DNA of 64,000 bases, from the NCBI GenBank assembly GCA_963402885.1, contig OY727101.1:20064417-20128416 (forward strand). Direction: 5' to 3'. Below are positions 38,501 to 48,574 of this stretch, one piece after another. How positions within the stretch are numbered: the first letter of the stretch is position 1; each line of letters begins with the position of its first letter. The notes under the pieces are model-generated. The model saw only the letters and a program-made list of their open reading frames with translations. It ran no database searches and was not told the origin of the DNA. The position numbers and the translations under genes were made by a program. The stretch comes from Antedon bifida (lineage: Eukaryota; Echinodermata; Crinoidea; Comatulida; Antedonidae).

Positions 38501-41500
38501 CGTAAAGCTTTTAACAAAGCATGGATAATTACTGCCCTCATACAAGCGGATGTATAGAGATTAAAGAAGACTTTATAAAAAAAATTACACCAATAAAAAT
38601 ATCACATGAAATAAATTATGATAATATATTTTGCAATAAATCTTTAACAGAAAATATTAAAAAATTATGTTACCAACATTTATCAAGAAAAACGTTTTAA
38701 TCTTACAGGATGGCAAGTGCGGAGCCAGTTAACGAACAAAATTACATTTTCCTGAAAAAGATTTGCCGATGTGTGACAGGCATGGGGTTTCAGATGACTT
38801 CATTATGGGTAAGTTAGTTAGTTTTGTAAGTGTTTTGTAAGAAAGTACTACTATAAAACTGTGTGTATGGTTACCCAGTAAAATGTAGTACCTAAGTAAA
38901 ATAATGGTATGGTTTGTTAAATATTTCAACAAAACATCTAAAGCCTTTCATAATTTCAATATTAAGTACAGTGCTATGAATATATTTTATTTTCTGAAAT
39001 AACACCATGTGTGCTAGCATATTAAGTCTTGAAATTCAATTACAGGTTGCTTACTATGAGATCTTGTTTTAATTTGGACTCAGTTGCTGCTTAAACAATA
39101 TAGGTACAGACAAAATATGAATACTTATAAAACTCAGAGTTTTTGAAAAATAAACAAAAAATAAACAAAATATATAAAGAAATATTCTAGGATTTGGGGA
39201 GGGAATATTGTCTGGTTGTTAACATCCATGCAGTAGTTTTCTAGATAAAAAGAAATGTACAAAATCTACGATATTAAAAATTATTTTTGTGTTAAAGCCT
39301 GAATATCACTTGGACGCAATGCAATAGGGTATTGCGCACTGTAAGTAATTTTGCCAATTACGAAGTAATGAATCATCTGAACTGTCACTTGTGATTGGTC
39401 AACTCAATTGCATTGCACCTACGTCATGTTGCATCCAAGTGGGATTTAGGACTTCTCTCATGTACTAAATTATAATTTTGGTTTATTTGCAAAACCTCTG
39501 AGCTTTATAAGTGATCAGATACTAATTTTTTCAGTGATAATAAGTTTTTTTTTTTTGCGATTCTAATTTGACTAGGAGACAAGTGAAGCTGAAGGGGAGC
39601 CCAAAAAACCCGAGAACTTCACAGAATATCTGAGAGCTCTGATGGCATTCACTAGTCACGCTAGTGTACATTTGAGTCAGATGACTCTGGCCACGTGGTC
39701 TTTGTTCTTCCGTACTCCGATCATTGCGGAGGATCCAAGTCTAGTTGAGGTCCTGCCAATTTTTCTGAAGGTCGTTACTGTTCAGGCTCAGAAGGTAGGC
39801 AAAAGTCTGCGTCTTGAGTCCCTACAGAACCCTAAAATTCACCTTAGGGGTAGGGGTTATCTTGTATGGGGTCATAGAGGATGCTAATAAGCCTATCACA
39901 GGTGTTTTTATTTAGTGTATATACTCAGTTAAGTGAGGAGTTACAGAACAGGGTAATAAGTTGTGAGTGTGTATTTGCCAAACAAAAGTAAGAGTAACCA
40001 CCCCCCCCCCCCCCCCCCCCCCACCAAATAATTAAGACATGATGGATGGTTGGTGAAAGTAGGGTACCATATTTGGAGTGGCTTTATGTTTATTATAATT
40101 AATTTGCAATATGTATATATTCATGTATAATGTATGTATTTGTTAATACAAGGTGGGAGACCCATCATTGTTGCCATCTCCTAAAGCAGAATACTTCCAA
40201 ATGGATTTTGATTCAGAGGATGAGTTCATGTCATTTTTTGCAAGTAAGTATTCCAGTTGGTCTTGCCAACTCAAGCTTTTCATTTCATGCCGATGTGTTT
40301 TATTGTTTTATATTTTATTAGTTTATAATTTATTACCTAAAGGGGCGTGGGCTGGAGTGAAAAAGGCCCACTTGTTTAGGGCTAGGCCTGACATTTTCAA
40401 AATGCAATTAATGTGGATCATTATTTTATTTCAGCATATCGATCACTGTTCTTGGAGTTGGTTAGATATGTTAATGGTCTGCAGCCACTGCTTACGTTCC
40501 AAGTTGCGGAAGCATGGCTTAAACAAACACTTGCAGAACCACTCAGATATGAACCAGGTAGGTGAAAGTAAATACATTTATGAACTAGTTTACATCATGA
40601 TTTGAATCACATTCCTAGGATTTTGGTTAAATTCTAGGTTCATGTGATCCCTAAAATGTTTGTAAATACTGTGCTGTAAATTTATCTACATTAACGTTCT
40701 CTTTAAAACTTGTTTTCCGAAGTCCTATAGTTAACACTACAGCCACACCCTCTATTAAATGGGACACAATTGGATCAACACATAATATAGCAACTATACT
40801 TTAAATGTTTCCCTTAAGCTCTGTCTACACTATCAAACTAGTTTGACAAAAAAAGTGTGATGTGCCCAAATATGGTAGTGATATGACATTTTGTTGTCAC
40901 ATAAAGTTTATAGCGTAGACAGAGCTTAAGAATGGACATACAGTAGAATCCCTCCTTTAAAACACCTATACTCGGGGGACATTGGGTCCCGCTCAAAATA
41001 TAATACAGCGACTTTATACATTAAAAAAAAAATATCTATACTTCAGGAAAAACTGTCATTACTAACAACAGTCCATCGTTGTTACAATGGGATGCGTTAA
41101 CAACATTCATGGAGAGTGCCGTTCCACGTACTCTGAGAGGCGTGAATCCTCCGATTCGAGAGGGTGAAGAGTTACTGAAGCAAGTTATTATTTATCAGAC
41201 TACAGTGAGTGGAAAGTTTATTAGATTTTAAAGACTTTTTCTACTGAAAAGAGCATTGAATCTGTGTCGATTTTATGGATATAGCTTGCAGGTGCCTTAA
41301 CCACTCAGCCATGACAATTTGCTACCATTCAAAATAATTGAACTAAAGCTCTGTCTACACTATCAAACTTTATGTGACAAAAAAAATGTGATGTGAACAT
41401 ATATCGGAATGATGATGTCATATCACTACCGTATTTGGGCACTTGTTTTGTTTATCTTCCTCTCTTTTATTTCTTCTTATAGGATCCAATGATAGCATCA

Positions 41501-44500
41501 TGTGTTCTAAGCTGTGTGTCTACTCTGTTCCCAACCATAAGATATTCTCCACATTTCCTTGGACCTATTCTTGACAAGGTAAGTTGGAGAACTTTATTTA
41601 AGTTTTTAAAAAAACTTTCCCTGCAATTGTTGATGTTTTGTAAAAATAATGCATGTATATTACTTTAAAAACATTAAACCAGGTCATTCCTTTGTACATT
41701 AATTATGATAAAAAGAGAAAAACAATGGACTACCTACGTAGTTTATGTTGAATGCCTTCTTGTAGACGGGGCTTAGACTTAGTCGTTTTATGCTTAGTTT
41801 TGTAGAGTATGGTTTGACATAACAATATCACATTTTTCTTGCAGTTATTTGCAGGAGTAACTTTCTCTGTACCTGGCCAGTCTAAGGTATGTTTGTGGAA
41901 AACGTGGTTTTATTTAATCAAAAAATCATGTGACAAGCATAGGTCTTGGTAAATCATATAACCTTTGACATATCTAATTGAATAATTTTTAAGGAAAAAT
42001 GAATATACAAAAAAAAGCTTTCAAAACTAACAAATTTACCAAAACAAACAAGTCTGAAAATGAACTGTGGGATAAACAGGTTATGGTTTTACTAACCTTT
42101 CTGTTTATATACAATTTCACCTTTGACCTATCTATATATTTAATAATAATTTTGATATGCTGCATAATTTTCTCTCAGAAGACTAGAACACGTTCAGTCC
42201 AGAATGTACGGAGGCATGCTTGTTCTGCATTGATAAAGATGTGTCGCGATAATCCGGAGCTCGTCATGGTAAGATAAATCAGGTTTAACTTATGAGTATG
42301 CTGTTTACAGGATGAACTCTGACCCTTGGCACATGATATAAGTTCCTGAAAGTTAGAACTATTTACAGTACATACTTATACTATTAATGACTCCTTACAT
42401 CATGAAATATCAAACTATGGATAATAAGTATGGAAGGCAAAAAGTGACTTTACTACTGGATTTATTATATCAACCAATATGAATAAACTAAAAAACTATG
42501 AACAAAATATATTACACAGTTTAAAGCTTTTTCGGCAGAATTTTTTTAAAGAACTGTGCATTATAATATGTTTTTTCTTGTGGGGTTTTCTAACTTTTAG
42601 CCTGAATTTAACAAGATATACACTGCCACCAAGAGGCTGAGTGCTGACCCCAACCAGTTGACTCAACTTGAGAAAGTCGCCCTCTATGAGGCTTTGATAC
42701 TTCTTAGCAACCAGTTCAAAGATTACAGAAAGCAGAGAGAGTTCCTGGCAACCATCTTAGAACCAGTTGCTACTGTATGGAATTCTCAAGAAGTTACATT
42801 GTAAGGAAATAAAAGATATTTTTCACAATTGTTGTAATTAAAAATGCATCTGTGTGGCTTAAGCTAAATGTTCTCGACGGGCTGCTCGTGGACCAAATGC
42901 GGATCATGACTGCATTTAATTTACTGCAAAGAGCTAATACTACTAAAAAAAGTAAAATAAAAGAAATACATGTTAAAAAGGTGATCCCTGAATAGAGATG
43001 TCCTAAAAATAGAGTTTTACTGTATATATTTACAGTTAACGAAAGGTGTCCCCTTAATATGGGTTCAATTCAAAATTTATTTTGAGCAAATTCAACATAG
43101 TATGTACATTTACAAAACAAATACTACAATATTAGATATTATATATCTTCTTTCATAAATTTCTACAATCACATACATTTAATTTGATGGTTATTATATT
43201 TTTTAGGGGAATTTCAACTCCAGAGAATTTCGTTGAATTTGTAGGCCTCACTAAATATGATGAACAGGACCCAAAGGGAATCAATAGGGCCAATATCATT
43301 GGGTCTGTTCAGACAATTGTTGCAGTGACTAAACGATGTACCTGGCCTGAAAATGAAGAGGTACTCTATATTGAAATTTAAAACAATACAACAACTAATA
43401 AATACCCTTAATAAGAATATCCCCATTTTGAAATGGTATGACCCATGAATTCCAGCATTCACACACCCAATATTGTTTATTGTCTGCTTTTACTGAATTG
43501 ATGTTTTCAAAATTTAATTAATCCATAAATTGTAACAATAATAATAATGGTATCAATAACAACATTTATTTACAATAATGGTTAATGGTTTTGCAAAAAA
43601 AGGTGGTTTTTATTCAAGTATTTTGGTTTTTTTTGTAGGAGGCCATGGCTGGAGGTTTTATCCAGGGTACGATGGAGAATGGTAAACCAATCTATAGAAA
43701 CGCTTGTGCTCCTTTCATTGTACAGCTGCTAAACAATGTTTTAATTTTAACAAGGTGAATTTTAAATTTGTTAAGTAGCTTTGTGGTTACGTACTGATCC
43801 CAGGATCCGTGGTTCAAATTCCCTCATGTCAGGATTTTTGACAAAAACAACTCTTCTCCCAAATAATTTATTTCACTCGCAGAGAGCAAACTGTGCCTAG
43901 GTTGTCTTAGGCCATTGTTTTGCAGACAAACAATGATCTTACAGGCAATGAAGAATGATGGGAGGTTAATTAAATTGCTGTAAAGAATATGAATAGCTGC
44001 TACACAACAAGACAAGACAGTGCCTTACAGAATGTTGTCTTATTAATGTGCAATTGTATATATATGTATATATTTAGGACAATGAATGCAATATGGTCAA
44101 AGGATGTACAGTTCAAGGTAGACCCAGCCTTTAAACAAGCTTATGAGATGATGGAATGTGACCGGCTAGCACTCCTTGGTAATCTATTTCTTGGAATTTA
44201 TTTTTGTTTTTGCATTTCTACCATGATGGGAATTATTTATATAGTCAATTATTAATTTCAATTTAATTTATTTCCACAATATATTAACATACAGGATAAT
44301 AAATAGTAATCATGTGGTTCTCATCTTGTTGGAATCACTTCTCATTTTCAAGAGTCCGCCCTCTAGCCAATCTTATAGACTTTTTGGCTAACACCAAGCT
44401 ACATAATTCTATTCTATATTTATTTTCTATTTTCAGGTTCATTTTCAATGATAAGCTCTTGTGATTCACAAACACTAAAAACATTACCTGATAAGCTACA

Positions 44501-47500
44501 GAGCTTTCTAACTATGCTTCATGACCTCTGGTAAGTAAAGGCTAGAACTAAAGTGTCTGGGAACTAAATACTATATTTATAATAGAGTACACTAAGTAGG
44601 GGAATGTTGCAAGGTCAAGGTTTAAATCTTTTACTTTGTATTTGTCAATGAACAATGCACTTTATGGGCCTTCGATCCTCCAGCAAAGAAGTGGTTTCTG
44701 CGTTTGGTTTATTATCATTATCAGTTTTTTCCGCATAGCCAAAACAACACCCCTATCAAACCATAATCTTACTATTTTATGCAAATGATGTACTAAATCA
44801 AAATAATATTTTGCTTTGTTTTTATTTTCTAGTTACCACACATTAGCTGGAGCCAGTACTTGTCTTGGTTATGAATTCTATGCAACACCAAACCTTGCAA
44901 AGCAGCTCTTGTCGACAACATTCACAAACCTTCACCTATTACCTAACCACAAGCTTAGGCCAATTATTCATATCCTTTGTACAGATTTGCACAATTTAAC
45001 ACTACCCAACTTCCCACAGACTGGCCGCGCACAGGGGACTGTGCTTGGCTTAGAACTCCTAAGGGGCCCTCCAATGCTAGGCAATTGGACTGAGGTTGCT
45101 CATGCTCTCTGGTCCCTTTAAGCTTTAGGGCCAGTGAACGCTCATAGCCATTATATCACTGATTATTGTTGTTATATTTAAAAAAATTAATCTACCACAA
45201 AAATATTATATTTTCTTAACAATTATTTACGCGTTTTTCTGAAATTGTTTGTCCTTTACTGCCCACTGGAATTCTATTACTCTCTCTTGATTCCGATCTT
45301 TAGAGGGTTTTGCGAATATATGCTGATACGACTAGGTCAGTGTTGGGAAGAAGTGCACGAGAAGACTGCTACCAAGTTAGTATTTAGTAGATAAATTTAC
45401 AGTACAGTATATACAAACATTTTAGGGGTCACATGAACCTAGAATTTAACCAAAATCCGAGTTCAAAAATGTGTTCAGTTTGACCTACCTGGATCATATC
45501 TGAGTGGTTCAGCCAGTGTTTGCTTAAGCAATAATAATTCACTATCTATTTGTAATAATGAGGTTTCATATCTGAACGAATACAGTACAATAAGAAAAAA
45601 AAAAGGTCACAAAACTATGTTGTAAATTAGTTTTTATTAGTTTAAATCACTCTCTTCTGGTTTATACTCACTCTATTCAATATGTTACTAAAAAGTAAAG
45701 TTATTAATTATTTCAGCTCTGATAGTGATGAACCAGAGAAGGAGGTTTTAGAGGATCAAGTAGTGAAACATGTAACCAAAGATTACCTCGACTTCTTGCG
45801 TACGTTTGACACAATATTATTATCTCATTTTCTTTGAAACATTTTTTCTGAATTAAATGGTTGATATGAACCAAAAGATATTTGATTCAAGTTGGTGTTG
45901 GTGTCTATTTTACTGTGGTGTTTTGTATCATTACACAAGCACCATTGGTTTGGAATGGTGCTTGTGCAATGGTAAAAACCAAAATCTGTGCTTTATTATC
46001 ACTATATGCACACTCACACAAAATAAAAAAATAAACTTTTGTTCTTGTTTTGTATATACAGGAAATGTGTTTCGAATACGAGATCAATCTTTAAAGAAAA
46101 ATAGTGGTAATGATGAGATTGAGATGGAAACAGAAGCTAAACTAGAAAAGTTAGAACCTGGTGAAAAGACTTCAGAGTTTTTTTCACTCAGTGACCTAGG
46201 AAAAGCCATAGTTAAAACTGAGGTATTTCAAATTATAAACTGTTAATGTATTTATAATTGAAATCCTCGAATTCAGATTACACTCACTGCAGATCCATAG
46301 ATGATGCCCTACTCTTTTACCACTACAGCCAACCTCTAATTACAGGGACACTCCTATTAAGGGGACACTTTTCCATGAAATGAATAAAGAGAAATGTATG
46401 TTTTACTAACACTACAGCCAACCCCTATTCAGAGGACACCCCTACGTTTGTGGGCCCTGAAGGTGTCCCCTTAATAGAAGTTCTGTATTTTCACAATTTT
46501 TTTAAAATGTCAAATGATTAATTTACTAAAAAGATTAGCAATAGAATACTATTAATTAACTTAATTTTGTGATTCATTATTTTTCACCTAAGTTTGTTCT
46601 TTTTTTCCTCATTGTCAATGTTGTTAACTGTTTTTGTAAATCACAGGTTTGCCCTCTTGGATTGTTGTTATGGTTTACACCAAATAAATATAAAAATTAA
46701 ATAATATTTCTTTGTTAACAGGACCTGATGCAGAACATTACATTGTTTGTATATTCTGCTTTGTCATTCGATGATTCTAATGTCTACTTCAAGGCTATAG
46801 GTGTCGCCCAGCTTCTGCTGCAAGAGGTAAGAATCAAAATTAAAATACTAGGAAAGACATATCGATCAAAAATACCAATGACGCATCTAAAAAGATAATC
46901 CTGTTTCGAAAGCTGTCACTACATGTTACTGGTGCAATCTGGAAAGTTGACTCAAACCGCAAACCTAACTAGTGTTTATTCGCCATGCAAACCTTTAACT
47001 TAATAAAGAAATGGTTTATTGAATACTTTTTTCTTTACTTTACACAGTTACCCAATTGTAACCTATTACCTGAGGCTGTGAACCACTTATTTGTCGCTGT
47101 GTTACGCCCTTTGCAAGTGCATGGACACCATGATTCTCATGTTTCAACTATTCTAAACAACGCCATCTACCATTATGACGTTTTTGTAAGACTCAATTAA
47201 TGTAGTTGTATTAATTTTATAATAGCAATGCAATAATATACAAATAATGAATGCTTATAAGTGCAATGGTACAAATAATTTCATGTGAAAATAGTACATG
47301 TCATTATTCACCGAATGAAATTATTAGTTCCATTGACATGTATATATCGCCACTTTTTGCAATCATTTGCAGAGGCCAAAATACCCAAAGATTATTGATG
47401 TACTCTTGCACGTGCCAGGCTGCGATGCTGAAGCGGTGCAGGCCTACGACAGCAAGGTACTCACCACATGGTCTATAGGCAAACCAATACCAGATAAGAA

Positions 47501-47860
47501 GAAAAAAGATCACTTTAAGAAACTTGTTCAACCTCTTATTAGGGTAAGTCTATTTTAACGAATATATGATGTTTGAAACAGACATTCCAACCTAAGTAAT
47601 TTAAAAATCGGGAGAATGTACTGCCACTAAGTTTTTTCTCAAAACCTGAAAGGGTAATATAATGTGTATTATTTTTTACTATTTTGAAGAAAAAACATTA
47701 AAATATGCAATTATGATTTTAGGTAGTTGTCAGTAATAAATACAAAAAGGAGGTCATGTTTGGAAAGATGCCTCGTCTCTACCGCCCTCCTAAGCCTAAA
47801 GCACCCACGGTTGACGAAACCAGTCAGGAGTATGGATTGATACAGCTATTTAAGGACTGA
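35518..47860 (+). CDS. XPO5: XPO5, exportin-5, 29 exons, complete
   Basis: RanGTP-dependent karyopherin that exports pre-miRNAs and other structured small RNAs from the nucleus. Exons: 35518-35622, 35999-36120, 36312-36384, 36490-36627, 36784-36966, 37184-37213, 37536-37721, 38133-38203, 38709-38808, 39576-39794, 40153-40243, 40435-40557, 41047-41204, 41483-41578, 41845-41886, 42179-42268, 42601-42800, 43207-43360, 43639-43754, 44078-44178, 44437-44530, 44833-44969, 45231-45375, 45717-45799, 46062-46222, 46722-46826, 47048-47185, 47373-47543, 47723-47860. The frame is continuous to 1189 residues (human 1204). The N-terminal importin-beta-like region shows FCEEFKE, RHFGLQILEH and MIKKEWPQRW. 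Later blocks include LLRLVEDVVAF, FDSEDEF, NVRRHACSALIKMCRD, ALILLSNQFK and VHGHHDSH. The intron between exons 22 and 23 is AT-AC (U12 type). Exon 11 has the weakest acceptor (no clear pyrimidine tract). Confidence 0.97.
37316..37443. repeat. MITE with ACTGTAAAACCTCGAAAAGA-type ends, XPO5 intron 6
   Basis: Left end TACAGTAAAATCTTGAAAAC; right end TTTTCGAGGTTTTACAGTA. These are inverse complements with a few mismatches, flanked by TA. GGGCTTCTTTTCGA and its inverse occur inside. A worn copy lies at 26300-26425. Confidence 0.65.
38348..38371. repeat. (GAATT)n microsatellite
   Basis: About five tandem copies of TGAAT/GAATT in XPO5 intron 8. Confidence 0.9.
39296..39445. repeat. Copy of the CAACGCAAGGACGTA MITE family in XPO5 intron 9
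   Basis: Begins CACTTGGACGCAATGCAATA and ends CATGTTGCATCCAAGTG, an inverted pair. It also shares CTTGTGATTGGTCAACTC with the paired copies at 53837-54211. Confidence 0.6.
40001..40022. repeat. Homopolymer C tract of 22 bases
   Basis: Uninterrupted run of 22 C, flanked by A on both sides, in XPO5 intron 10. The exact length may be affected by sequencing. Confidence 0.9.
40814..40929. mobile_element. Palindromic MITE with TTAA target sites, XPO5 intron 12
   Basis: Near-palindrome with ends GCTCTGTCTACACTATCAAA and GTTTATAGCGTAGACAGAGC, flanked on both sides by TTAA (40814-40817 and 40926-40929). TTAA duplications are typical of piggyBac- and Kolobok-like elements. Related copies lie at 10785-10862, 41342-41455 and 56150-56285. 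Confidence 0.85.
41342..41455. repeat. Truncated copy of the palindromic TTAA MITE, XPO5 intron 13
   Basis: The left end GCTCTGTCTACACTATCAAA is intact and the internal ATATCACTACCGTATTTGGGC matches the inverted orientation. The right terminus is absent. Confidence 0.7.
43780..43960 (+). repeat. tRNA-like SINE in XPO5 intron 19
   Basis: AGCTTTGTGGTTACGTACTG and GTGGTTCAAATTCCCTCATG resemble A and B boxes. CATGTCAGGATTTTT then follows, as in the SINE at 32285-32527. The right boundary is vague. Confidence 0.45.
44970..45230 (+). other. U12-type AT-AC intron of XPO5 (intron 22)
   Basis: The intron begins ATATCCTTT, the consensus 5' site of AT-AC minor-spliceosome introns. It has TTTTCTTAAC at 45211-45220 as branch site, 10-12 bases before the 3' dinucleotide AC at 45229-45230. 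Removing it joins LRPII to RVFLKLFVLYCP, which follows the XPO5 family. No AG acceptor exists in the 70 bases before the coding sequence, and reading through gives a non-homologous tail. Confidence 0.93.
46318..46490. repeat. Two adjacent copies of the GGGGACAC dispersed repeat, XPO5 intron 25
   Basis: ACTACAGCCAACCTCTAATT with CTATTAAGGGGACACTTT, followed by ACTACAGCCAACCCCTATTC with GGTGTCCCCTTAATAGAAGT. The second copy shows the inverted-repeat layout clearly. Confidence 0.65.
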
Positions 47861-48236
47861 GTGACCTTTGACATTTTTAGGAAGATGTTTTCATTGATCT
47901 TTACAAATAAGTTGGTCAAGGAACAGGTGATGTATAGCCACAGAATAAAGCGACCTTTGACATGGCTGATCATGTTTAGGAAAATATATCATTGAACTTA
48001 ATAAAGTCAAGGATCAGGTGACATATACAAGTAACAGAATAAAGCGACCTTTGACATGATTGGTAGTGTTAAGGCAAATATTTCGCTGAACTTTACACTG
48101 GTGTAAACATATTAATATAAGCAAATTGAACCGTAAAAGGTTTAATCAAGGTGAACTATGTTCATTAAAATAAACAGCCACTCAAATCATGATTATAGGT
48201 GAGATTCATGATTTGTATAATCATGACCTTTGACAT
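47861..48236 (+). repeat. XPO5 3' UTR: about 90-bp repeats carrying poly(A) signals
   Basis: GACCTTTGACAT recurs at 47863, 47952, 48046 and 48225 (spacing 89, 94 and twice 90). Similar intervening sequence and AATAAA hexamers lie at 47944, 48000, 48038 and 48245. The repeat starts right after the XPO5 stop codon, so several alternative 3' ends are possible. Confidence 0.7.
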
Positions 48237-48574
48237 GGCCTGAAAATAAAAGAGGTACTAAAGTCTGAAGTAAAATAAACAAAAAAGTTTCTTGCAAAAT
48301 ATCTTTAATCAATTCAACAAGAATTAAGGAACAAGAACAACAAGGATATTTTAAAATGATTTTTGTTTGTGTATAAACTTTAAAACTGTTTTAAACCAGA
48401 AATGTAATGTTTTGTTTATAAAGTATAAAATTATGTGAATCATCTGCTAAATTCTAGCTTGTCTCATCAAGGACTTCCATATGGAAATAAAATACTAGCT
48501 ACTTTCAATTTTGTATTCATTTTGTCGGTGTAATTCTTTGTAATCAAATGATGTTATCAAACTATACAAACAAC

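Noticed and set aside
44970-45123. Continuation of XPO5 exon 22 in frame to a stop at 45121
   Set aside because: The translation stops resembling exportin-5 exactly at the ATATCCTTT site, and the homologous sequence resumes at 45231 in the correct phase.
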